DNA of 63,606 nt from Candidatus Zixiibacteriota bacterium (GTDB lineage: Bacteria; Zixibacteria; MSB-5A5; GN15; FEB-12): contig JAGGTI010000030.1 in the NCBI GenBank assembly GCA_021163775.1, positions 1 through 63,606 on the forward strand. The letters are read 5' to 3'. The position numbers and the translations under genes are program-made. Positions 25,831-33,637 of this stretch are shown one piece after another. The notes under the pieces were generated by a model that had not been told where the DNA came from, ran no database searches, and worked only from the letters and a program-made list of their open reading frames with translations. Within the stretch, counting starts at the first letter, position 1; every line of letters starts with the position of its first letter.

Positions 25831-27510
25831 TCAGAGTCGAGATTGCAACCCCCCAGACAGAATAGAAACGTCCTCAAACCCGACCGCTTTCAAAATCATC
25901 GCCGCCTGGTAGGATCTCGGCCCCCGCTTACAAATAACAACAGTTTTTTTCGAGATATCCAGATCGGCACTTCGTTCCCGAAGATCGTTGAGCGGAATAT
26001 TAATAACCTCCGACAGACCTTCAAAAGGTTCGCCCTTGAACTCATCCGGTTCCCGAACGTCGATAATTTGTGCGTCAGTTTCTGACAAATCGGTAGCAAG
26101 GTTCAAAAACTTAATACCCCGCTGTTGCGCCTGGGCCATAGCCGCCAGGTGATGAAGCGGATCGAGTGCCTCAGAAAACGGCGGCGCATAGCCGTGTTCA
26201 AACTCAAACAGGTCATTGACTCGCGCTTTACGGCCCAGGAACGACGCGAATACATCAATCCGCCGAAAGATATCACCAGCACCAGCCGCCTGCAGTCCGA
26301 GCAGTCGGTTGTTGCTGGCATCGTAGACCATCTTGAGCACAAAAGTCTGGTATTCGGGATAGTAATCCGGTTTGTCGGGGAAAGTCCCCCAGATAACATT
26401 AGGCTCAAGTCCGGCCTTACGTACCGCCTGTTCCGACAGACCGGTCGCGCCGACATTGATGTCGAATATCTTGACCAGGAATGTCCCCAGCACACCGGGG
26501 AATTCAGTTTCGTTTCCGGCCAGATTTTCAGCAATCACTCGTCCATGGCGATTAGCCAGCGAACCCATCGGCAAAAAAACCGGACGTTTTGTCAGTTGAT
26601 GTTGCGACTCAATACAGTCGCCACCGGCATAGATGTTTTCATCCGAAGTCTGTAGCCGAGAATTAACCGCAATGCCACCAGTTGGACCAAGCCGAAGACC
26701 ACAGGCGGCGGCGAGTGTTGTCTCTGGATACACCCCTAAACAGAGAAAAACGTAGTCGGTGGTAATTTTGTCACCACCGGCAATCGACACCACCGGATTA
26801 CCGGAGTCATTAAGTTCAATCTTTTCAATAGTCGCGCCGGTTTGAACGTCAACATTCTGTCTGGCCAGTTCGCGCTCGGCAATAGCAACCATCTCGGGAT
26901 CAAGAACATACGGAAGTATCTGATTTTCTTTTTCGATCAGGGTAACTTCAATTCCCCACAATCCGCCTGCCGCCTCGGCTACTTCACATCCAATAAACCC
27001 GCCACCGACAACCAACGCGGTTCCGATCTGGCCTTTCTCAGCCATTTTTCGAAATGCAATCGCATCATCCGGTCGAGTGAACGGTCGCACACGGGAAGTA
27101 GTGGTGGTGTCAGGAACTTCAAACGGCGGTCGGTTGGTCCCAGCACCGGTGGCGAGAACCAACTTGCCGTAGCCATGTTCGAAAGACTCGCCACTCTCAA
27201 GATCTTTCACTGTTACGGTGCGCAACTCGCGATTGATAGCAATCACTTCGTGTCCGGTCATCGCTCGGAAACCCTTGGTCTTATCGAAGTAATCCTTGTC
27301 GCGGGGCACGCCGTACGAAGTAAATGTGAGTTCTTCAAAACTACCGATATCACCCGAGGCATAGTACGGCAGACCACAATTGCCATACGAGAGTCTCGAT
27401 TCCTTCTGGAATAAAATAATACTCGCATTGGGCAATCGACGTGCCAGGGTCGCGGCTGTTTTAGGGCCGCAAGCCACACCGCCAACAATCACAAAATCAG
27501 ATATGTCCAT
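25831..27510 (-). CDS. CoA-disulfide/persulfide reductase fused to rhodanese domain
   Basis: A flavoprotein of about 559 residues, started at the ATG at 27510 (MDISDFVIVGGVACG); a GTG three codons earlier is also possible. The first ~450 residues are a pyridine-nucleotide disulfide oxidoreductase. It has the FAD site 'VIVGGVACGPKTAATLARR', the single-cysteine active site of CoA-disulfide reductases 'SYGNCGLPYYASG', the NAD site 'ALVVGGGFIGCEVAEAA', and 'IYAGGDCIE'. The last ~85 residues are a rhodanese domain ('IIDVREPDEFKG', active Cys in 'VVICKRGPRS'). CoADR-Rhd and NADH-persulfide reductases reduce CoA or protein persulfides and polysulfide, so a role in sulfane-sulfur handling beside Dsr is likely. 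It follows dsrP. Confidence 0.9.
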   Translation of the reverse strand: MDISDFVIVGGVACGPKTAATLARRLPNASIILFQKESRLSYGNCGLPYYASGDIGSFEELTFTSYGVPRDKDYFDKTKGFRAMTGHEVIAINRELRTVTVKDLESGESFEHGYGKLVLATGAGTNRPPFEVPDTTTTSRVRPFTRPDDAIAFRKMAEKGQIGTALVVGGGFIGCEVAEAAGGLWGIEVTLIEKENQILPYVLDPEMVAIAERELARQNVDVQTGATIEKIELNDSGNPVVSIAGGDKITTDYVFLCLGVYPETTLAAACGLRLGPTGGIAVNSRLQTSDENIYAGGDCIESQHQLTKRPVFLPMGSLANRHGRVIAENLAGNETEFPGVLGTFLVKIFDINVGATGLSEQAVRKAGLEPNVIWGTFPDKPDYYPEYQTFVLKMVYDASNNRLLGLQAAGAGDIFRRIDVFASFLGRKARVNDLFEFEHGYAPPFSEALDPLHHLAAMAQAQQRGIKFLNLATDLSETDAQIIDVREPDEFKGEPFEGLSEVINIPLNDLRERSADLDISKKTVVICKRGPRSYQAAMILKAVGFEDVSILSGGLQSRL

Positions 27511-27528
27511 AGGTCTCACTCATAACGA

Positions 27529-27553
27529 CGGGGCCACATTGTCTGCGGCCCCG
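27529..27553 (-). terminator. Possible weak terminator or attenuator between dsrP and the CoADR-rhodanese gene
   Basis: A 7-bp perfect GC stem (27529-27535 with 27547-27553) in the 113-nt gap. There is no T tract on the minus strand, so read-through into the siroheme genes is likely. Confidence 0.35.
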
Positions 27554-27623
27554 ATCCCTGGTTCCATATTCTCATAGTCCGCATTCGGCTATTAAACGGG
27601 ACGAACACATTCTTTTCATATCA

Positions 27624-28775
27624 CTACAGTTGTTTCCGAACCGACAGCGCCACTTTGTACAAGCCAGTGACGACCAACAGTCCCATCGCATAGACGGCGG
27701 CTGATATCGCCAACTCCGGAAGGGTCGGTACATATTCGACCACATAGTGCAAAGGATTCGGTACGAAACCGGCAATGATCAGACACAAACCCTTGTCTAT
27801 CCAAAGAGAGATAAACAGCAGGATACAGGCCATAACCAGCGTCGTTTCGTTGCGACGGGTTTTCGGTACGATTAACAAGCCGAGCGCCACCAAACCAAAG
27901 ACAGTTGAAGTCCACATCCACGGTACCAGGTTGCCGTGACCATGCAGGCCAACAAACAGATACTGAAAATGCGACAGGTGCTCAGGCATATTGGCGTAGA
28001 CCGCGGTGAATACCTCCATCAACACAAAGAAGATATTGATCGCCAGGGCGTAAGTCACAATTATGGCCACTTTCTGAATCGGCTCCTTACCGACATTAAA
28101 TTTGGTAAGTTTTCGCAGAAGCAAACAAACCAGAATCAAAAGCGCTGGGCCGGCAGAAAACGCCGAAGCCAGAAACCGCGGTGCCAAAATAGCAGTCATC
28201 CAGAACGGACGAGCCGCCAGACCGGCATACAGAAACGCCGTCACGGTGTGAATCGATACCGCCCATGGAATCGACAAAATAATCACCGGCTTGATCCATT
28301 TCGGCGGCGCGATCCCTTTGCGTTCAGCCCCAAGCGTAATGTGACTGATCACGAAGTTCAACACCAGATAGCCGCTTAATGCGACCGCATCCCAGAACAT
28401 CATCGACTGCGGGCTCGGATACAGGAAGACGTTGATGATCCGAAACGGCTGGCCCATGTCGACGAAAATAAACGTCATACAGACCACCACCGAACCAATC
28501 GCCACGAACTCACCTAAGATCGTGATCTTGCCAAACTCCTTGAAATTATGCAGGTAATATGGCAACACGACCATGACCGCCGAAGCCGCCACCCCGACCA
28601 TGAACGTAAACTGGGCGATATAGAATCCCCAGCTCACATCACGACTAAGACCGGTGACAGTCAGACCCTCGTTGTATTGACGGAGATAGAAGAAGAAGCC
28701 GATCCCCATCACGGCCAATAGGGTAGCCACCCATGACCAGTAACGTTTATCACCTTTTAGAGCATGCTCTATCAT
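27624..28775 (-). CDS. dsrP: DsrMKJOP complex, NrfD-type membrane subunit
   Basis: A 383-residue polytopic protein of the NrfD/PsrC family, predicted 10 transmembrane helices. It begins 'GDKRYWSWVATLLAVMGIGFFFY', then 'GLSRDVSWGFYIAQFTFMVGVAASAVM' as in DsrP/HmcC. It exchanges electrons with menaquinone within DsrMKJOP and pairs with the ferredoxin subunit DsrO, encoded 8 nt upstream. A GAGG site precedes the ATG at 28775. Last gene of the dsrMKJOP set; the CoADR-rhodanese gene follows. Confidence 0.95.
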   Translation of the reverse strand: MIEHALKGDKRYWSWVATLLAVMGIGFFFYLRQYNEGLTVTGLSRDVSWGFYIAQFTFMVGVAASAVMVVLPYYLHNFKEFGKITILGEFVAIGSVVVCMTFIFVDMGQPFRIINVFLYPSPQSMMFWDAVALSGYLVLNFVISHITLGAERKGIAPPKWIKPVIILSIPWAVSIHTVTAFLYAGLAARPFWMTAILAPRFLASAFSAGPALLILVCLLLRKLTKFNVGKEPIQKVAIIVTYALAINIFFVLMEVFTAVYANMPEHLSHFQYLFVGLHGHGNLVPWMWTSTVFGLVALGLLIVPKTRRNETTLVMACILLFISLWIDKGLCLIIAGFVPNPLHYVVEYVPTLPELAISAAVYAMGLLVVTGLYKVALSVRKQL

Positions 28776-28783
28776 TTTCTACC

Positions 28784-29587
28784 TCACAGCAAGTAATAGA
28801 CTTCGGGTTGGGTACCTGATCCTGGCTTACGACGCATTGAGAAGCGTTCAGCCAGGAGCTTGCGTACTTCGGATTCAGGATCTTCCAGATCACCGAAAAC
28901 CAACGCCCCTGCTTCGCACGCCTCGACACAGGCCGGAAGTTGGCCACGTGCCAGACGCTCATCGCAAAAAGTACACTTTTCCACTACGCCACGACTGCGA
29001 GTGGGGAAATCGGGCTGGATATCCTCGATGAACGGTCGCGGGTCGCGCCAGTTGAAACTACGCGAACCGTAAGGACAGGCCGCCATACAGTAACGACAGC
29101 CGATACAGCGATGCCAGTCTATCATGACCAGGCCGTCTTCTTCCCGTTTGAACGTAGCGCCAGTCGGACAGACTTTAACACAAGCCGGATCATCACAATG
29201 GTTACACAACACCGGCATATGGGCATGCTTGACAGCATCGTTGAGATACTCGTGATCCTGATCGCCCAGTGCATGCTCAAACGACTCTTTCCAAATCCAC
29301 TTCACTTCGTCCTTCGGGTTATCGAAATCAGGCACGTTATGCGTCAGATGACAGGCATCGAAACACTTGGTACACTCACCGGCCTCCTGACACTTGCGAA
29401 CGTCAATGACCATCGCCCACCGTTTGGCTGTCAGTGCCCCGGATCTTTCAATCGGCTTGACAACAGCCTCGGCGGCGGTATCTGCGAACGCATTGTCCTG
29501 ACCAAGAACTTTCGCCGGAGCACCTCCGGCCAGTCCGAGCGCCGTCAGTCCGGCCATCTTGAGGAATTTACGTCTTTCAACACTCAT
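28784..29587 (-). CDS. dsrO: DsrMKJOP complex, periplasmic four-cluster ferredoxin subunit
   Basis: Start at the ATG at 29587, with AAGGAGG upstream and a 4-nt ATGA overlap with dsrJ; the open frame runs 23 codons further but through dsrJ. The N-terminus is a twin-arginine signal ('RRKFLKMAGLTALGLAGGAP'), so export is by Tat. The 267-residue protein carries ferredoxin motifs 'CQEAGECTKCFDACH', 'CNHCDDPACVKVCP', 'CIGCRYCMAACP' and 'CTFCDERLARGQLPACVEAC', giving binding for about four clusters. It passes electrons between DsrJ and DsrP. Confidence 0.95.
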   Translation of the reverse strand: MSVERRKFLKMAGLTALGLAGGAPAKVLGQDNAFADTAAEAVVKPIERSGALTAKRWAMVIDVRKCQEAGECTKCFDACHLTHNVPDFDNPKDEVKWIWKESFEHALGDQDHEYLNDAVKHAHMPVLCNHCDDPACVKVCPTGATFKREEDGLVMIDWHRCIGCRYCMAACPYGSRSFNWRDPRPFIEDIQPDFPTRSRGVVEKCTFCDERLARGQLPACVEACEAGALVFGDLEDPESEVRKLLAERFSMRRKPGSGTQPEVYYLL

Positions 29588-29970
29588 GGCTGAACCTCCT
29601 TCGGCACTATATGACATTCCCAGCAATACGGCTCGACACCTAAATAGTCGTGACACCGATCACAAAACTTGTCTTTGTTCTCGTGACAACTTAAACAGGT
29701 AAACGACAGGCTCCGTTCGTACTGCACACCATCGGACCCGATCTCAAACCGTTCATCATTGCGTACCACCTGATCCCGCCACTCGTTGAGAAGATCCATG
29801 TGGTTGGCCTTCATCCAAGCGCTGTCACGTACACAGTCATCACCGCGCACCGCTTTCTCCAGTTCGATTTGATAGTCAGAACCGTCCATCGCCATATTGT
29901 ACCAGAGCGGTGAGGATATCAAAACCAGGAAAACAAGTATACCGATAAGCACTTTACCACCGTTATACAT
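29584..29970 (-). CDS. dsrJ: DsrMKJOP complex, triheme cytochrome c subunit
   Basis: Start at the ATG at 29970 (MYNGGKVLIGILVF), preceded by GGAGGG; the frame opens eight codons earlier. The 128-residue protein has one N-terminal membrane anchor and three CxxCH heme sites near the C-terminus: CLSCH, CDRCH and CWECH, as expected for DsrJ. It is periplasmic and contributes the c-type hemes of the membrane complex. It overlaps the dsrK end by 8 nt and dsrO by 4 nt, showing tight coupling. Confidence 0.96.
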   Translation of the reverse strand: MYNGGKVLIGILVFLVLISSPLWYNMAMDGSDYQIELEKAVRGDDCVRDSAWMKANHMDLLNEWRDQVVRNDERFEIGSDGVQYERSLSFTCLSCHENKDKFCDRCHDYLGVEPYCWECHIVPKEVQP

Positions 29971-31597
29971 TGCTGTCACCCTCCTCTCCGTCATCTTCTA
30001 TTCCAGGGTATGGAGTGCCTCGCAGATCAGTCTTGCGTTTCCCTTCACCTTCCAGAATCAACGCGTTCCCGACCATCTCGTGAACCCCTCCAACTTCCAC
30101 GCCCGGTACCCAGTACTCAAGCAGTGGCGGCAGAGTTGCCTTGTCGATTGCGCACATGCACAAGAGGATATTGGCATCATTGTTCTCGTGAACAAACTTG
30201 ACCGCATTGGCCCGCGGCAAACCACCCCGAAGGCGTGTCTCCATATTCTCGTCAGTGCCCAGACCAGCGCCCGAACCACAGCAGAAAGTCTGCTCGCGAA
30301 TCGTGTTTTCCGGCATCTCGACAAAATTGTTGCACACTTTATTGATGATATACCGAGGTTCATCCAGCAGACCCATAGCACGTGCCGGGTTACACGAATC
30401 GTGGTAGGTAGTGTGCCAGTGGTCGTTGCGGGATGGATCCAGTTTCAGTTTATTGTGATAGATCAAGTCGGACGTGAACTCGCTGATATGAACCATCTTG
30501 GTCGATGTGGCGTTATCGAACCGGGTGCCGGTGATCGGCGAAACCGGAACTTCAAGGAAATCAGCAGGACCATTCATCGTGTCCATATACTGATGCACCA
30601 CCCGCCACATGTGACCGCACTCACCGCCGATGATATGTTTCACACCGAGCCGTTTCGCTTCCATATAAATCTTGGCGTTTAGCCGTTTCATCATATCCGA
30701 CGAATGGAATAAACCAAAGTTGCCGCCCTCGGATGCATATGTACTCCAGGTGTAATCAAGCCCGATCTCGTGGAACAACAACAGGTAACCCAACAGCGTG
30801 TAATAGTGCGGCGATGCAAAGTAGTCGGCCGATGGTGCCACAAAGAGAATCTCAGCCCCCTTGCGGTTTATCGGCGCGTCTACTTTGATGCCGGTTATCT
30901 CCTCGAGTTCATCAACAGCAAACTCGATACTGTCGGCAAAACCATGCGGTTGAATACCAAGATGGTTCCCAGTCCGGTAGCAATTCGACAGCGGCGTGTT
31001 GATCCACTCGATACTCAAACCGAGCAGGTTCAGTAGTTCGCGACCCATCATAGTGATTTCGGCCGTGTCGATCCCGTACGGACAGAAAACCGAACAGCGC
31101 CGACACTCGGTGCACTGCATAAAGTAGTAGAACCACTCCTTGATGACCTGTTTGGTCAGTTTGCGTCCACCACCGATTTTACCTAAGATCTTTCCAGCCG
31201 TCGTAAAGTCATTGCGGTAAACCGACCGGAGTAGTTCGGCACGCATGACCGGCATATTTTTCGGATCGCCACCACCGATGAAATAGTGACATTTGTCGGC
31301 ACAGGCACCACACCGCACACAGATATCCATGAAAATCTGAAGGGTGCGATATTTTTTGAGCCGCTCGCGCAGGCCTTCGTGAATGATTTCCTGCCAGTTC
31401 TCCGGCAACTGCCAGTCATCATCGGTCGGTCTCCATTTGCGCGGATTGGGTAGGTCCAGATACTCAAGCGTTTCCGGAACCGCAGTGAAGTTCCACGTTC
31501 CAGGGCGAAATTCAGTCGCGGGATCCATCCAACCATTGGCCGATGGCTCAAACTTAATGCGGGCCATCTCTTCAGGTGTCTTGATATTTTTTGACAT
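29963..31597 (-). CDS. dsrK: DsrMKJOP complex, HdrD-like catalytic subunit
   Basis: A 544-residue cytoplasm-facing iron-sulfur protein related to heterodisulfide reductase HdrD, thought to reduce the DsrC trisulfide. Two [4Fe-4S] motifs, 'CVRCGACADKCHYF' (~residue 92) and 'CTECRRCSVFCPYG' (~160), precede two Cys-rich CCG-type domains. The second ends in 'TFCCGSGAGLGTDEN', the site of the special cubane cluster. 'ICMCAIDKATL' is also typical. It lies 3 nt after dsrM. Confidence 0.97.
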   Translation of the reverse strand: MSKNIKTPEEMARIKFEPSANGWMDPATEFRPGTWNFTAVPETLEYLDLPNPRKWRPTDDDWQLPENWQEIIHEGLRERLKKYRTLQIFMDICVRCGACADKCHYFIGGGDPKNMPVMRAELLRSVYRNDFTTAGKILGKIGGGRKLTKQVIKEWFYYFMQCTECRRCSVFCPYGIDTAEITMMGRELLNLLGLSIEWINTPLSNCYRTGNHLGIQPHGFADSIEFAVDELEEITGIKVDAPINRKGAEILFVAPSADYFASPHYYTLLGYLLLFHEIGLDYTWSTYASEGGNFGLFHSSDMMKRLNAKIYMEAKRLGVKHIIGGECGHMWRVVHQYMDTMNGPADFLEVPVSPITGTRFDNATSTKMVHISEFTSDLIYHNKLKLDPSRNDHWHTTYHDSCNPARAMGLLDEPRYIINKVCNNFVEMPENTIREQTFCCGSGAGLGTDENMETRLRGGLPRANAVKFVHENNDANILLCMCAIDKATLPPLLEYWVPGVEVGGVHEMVGNALILEGEGKRKTDLRGTPYPGIEDDGEEGDSNV

Positions 31598-31600
31598 AGG

Positions 31601-32596
31601 CTACTCTTCCTTATCTACCGGAAGACCGGCCGCTTTCATCAGATCACGGTATTCATCTTCATACTCTTCGTAAGTATGTACCTTGACCTTGGGGTTCCAG
31701 GGATTGATATGCCTTCGCACCCGGTTGTTGTTGGCCAGGTTGCGCGTCGGGCTCATGAAAACACCGGCGAAATGCATCAGCTTGCTAAGCGGGATATAGG
31801 CCAGCAGTACACTCACCAAAAAGATGTGTACAAAGAATACCAGCCCAACTTCACTCGATACCACCGGACTGAAACTCACCAGACCGATAGCCAACTCTTT
31901 GATACTCACCAGGTCAGTCTTGGTGAAATAGCGCATAAACACACCCGAGACCGTGATCCCCAACAACAGAAAGAGTGGGAAATAGTCCGCCGGAAGTGAA
32001 AGATAACGCAGTTTCTGATCAACCACACGACGCAAAAACAAGAACGTCAACGATGCGACAATAACCACGTCAGTAGTCAAAATTATCGGCAAACCGATCT
32101 GGAAGAAACCATCCAGATTCTGCATGGTCACCAGCCACGAGGGCACCGGCTCAATGAAATACTTACAGTGCCGAATCAGTACGATCAGTAACGACCAGTG
32201 AAATGCCATCCCTGCCGCCCACAACCACTTGGTCGGAGAATACAGAATTCTTGGACCTTCGACTACCACCGACCGTGTGTTACGGAACAGGGACCGAAAG
32301 AAAAATACTTCCAGGAACATCCGACACAACACCCAGAATAAATTGTGTGGGTTATCGAGTTTACTGGATTTGATCCAGGGAAGCGTTTTCTGTTGTCCGC
32401 AGGTAGTTGGTATCCGAAACGGTACCGCCGAACGCGCCCACTTTAGAACCCGGTAGATGACACCAATTACAAACGCAACAACCGCCGCGTAGGGAATCAC
32501 AATACCGAATAAGTCACGCCAACCGGCAAGTTCCGTTCCCGCTACAGCGATCAGGATAAGCACCACCACTGCGAGAAGAGAGAACATCACGCCCAT
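31601..32596 (-). CDS. dsrM: DsrMKJOP complex, cytochrome b subunit
   Basis: A 331-residue NarI-like membrane protein. Two N-terminal helices lead to a core of about five helices (~from residue 120) whose histidines bind heme b ('HWSLLIVLIRHCKYF', 'HIFLVSVLLAYIPLSKLMHF'). It oxidises menaquinol and pairs with DsrK, 3 nt downstream. A GAGGAGA site precedes the ATG. Typical length and order (dsrM-K-J-O-P). Confidence 0.95.
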   Translation of the reverse strand: MGVMFSLLAVVVLILIAVAGTELAGWRDLFGIVIPYAAVVAFVIGVIYRVLKWARSAVPFRIPTTCGQQKTLPWIKSSKLDNPHNLFWVLCRMFLEVFFFRSLFRNTRSVVVEGPRILYSPTKWLWAAGMAFHWSLLIVLIRHCKYFIEPVPSWLVTMQNLDGFFQIGLPIILTTDVVIVASLTFLFLRRVVDQKLRYLSLPADYFPLFLLLGITVSGVFMRYFTKTDLVSIKELAIGLVSFSPVVSSEVGLVFFVHIFLVSVLLAYIPLSKLMHFAGVFMSPTRNLANNNRVRRHINPWNPKVKVHTYEEYEDEYRDLMKAAGLPVDKEE

Positions 32597-32608
32597 AAGC
32601 TGTCTCCT

Positions 32609-33169
32609 CTATATATTTGAATCATCCTTAGCTTCGCCTCCGATATCTGGTCCATCCGACACCGGACCAACGTAACGTTTATTCACCTGTTCCAGTAACT
32701 TGGCCGATCGCATCTGTACTTCCTTGGCTCGGATCTCGAATATCTTGTTCTGGCATTTCATATATTGATCGAAAACCATCAGTGACAAGCCATCGACTTT
32801 CGCCTCAAACTCCACTAACTCTTTCTGTAACCTGGAATCAGTCAACTCAGATTTCAACTGACGGCGCACAATGTTCTTTAACAAAAACACAAAGGCCACA
32901 GCCTGCGAGGGAGCGCTGGCCTGAACAGTGCGTATTTTCACCAGATCATCAATAGCCTCAGCCAATAACGACTGGTCACCGTTACTGTACAATTCAGCCA
33001 GGAGAACCGGAAGGCGTTCCTTGAAAGTATGACCTACCGGGTTTTGGAACTGATCCGCTTGATTTTTCAGATAGGTGGAAGTGTCCAGCGGATAGCTCTC
33101 AGCAACAGAGTCAAACCACTCATTGAGAATAGCCTCGCGCCGCTGTTCCAACAACTTGACCAATTTCAT
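32609..33169 (-). CDS. RsbRD N-terminal-domain protein heading the dsrMKJOP operon
   Basis: I place the start at the ATG at 33169 (MKLVKLLEQRREAIL), with GAAGGA 9 nt upstream and a sigma70-like promoter at 33254-33282. The frame extends to 33328, but that part overlaps the promoter. The 186-residue helical protein has the 'LLEQRREAILNEWFDSVAESYP' opening and 'NPVGHTFKERLPVLLAEL' pattern of the RsbRD/globin-like sensor N-terminal family. Small proteins of this kind precede dsrM in known sulfate reducers. They are thought to be globin-fold sensors or scaffolds, but the function is unknown. It is 12 nt before dsrM. Confidence 0.75.
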   Translation of the reverse strand: MKLVKLLEQRREAILNEWFDSVAESYPLDTSTYLKNQADQFQNPVGHTFKERLPVLLAELYSNGDQSLLAEAIDDLVKIRTVQASAPSQAVAFVFLLKNIVRRQLKSELTDSRLQKELVEFEAKVDGLSLMVFDQYMKCQNKIFEIRAKEVQMRSAKLLEQVNKRYVGPVSDGPDIGGEAKDDSNI

Positions 33170-33253
33170 CTCAGCCCGTCCTTCCGAACGATCCTCTTCA
33201 ATATGATTCTGAGGATGATCGCTCGTTAAGAATTTCACAAAGTCAGACCATAT

Positions 33254-33282
33254 ATAATAATAAAGAGAGGCTATATTCTCAA
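33254..33282 (-). promoter_or_regulatory. Sigma70-like promoter of the RsbRD-dsrMKJOP operon
   Basis: On the minus strand: TTGAGA (33277-33282), a 17-nt spacer, TATTAT (33254-33259). The predicted leader is about 78 nt. Confidence 0.7.
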
Positions 33283-33637
33283 GAGTTGTTTTTGGTTTTC
33301 TGAAAATGGCAGAATAATCACCAGACACCCTAAATTGTGACCTTACACGTTACCCCCCAACGTAATACGGCTCATCACAAGCCCTCAGGAATCGCTCCGG
33401 CTCTCCTTTAATTGATTAAATACGGGAGCAAAAAGGTCTCTTACTGTTTTCTGCTTCCAAATCATCGACTTTCAAAGATATGGGCTTTATTGGTAATCGT
33501 TTACCCGCCCCCTTCCAGACTTGTTGAAACGACCCAACTTTCCTGCTCTTTTTCAGTTTGCCAGCCCGGTCTTCAATACTGTATGTTGTCTCAGAGATCA
33601 AACGCGGCACACATAACCTGTGCGAAGGGCCGGTCAA

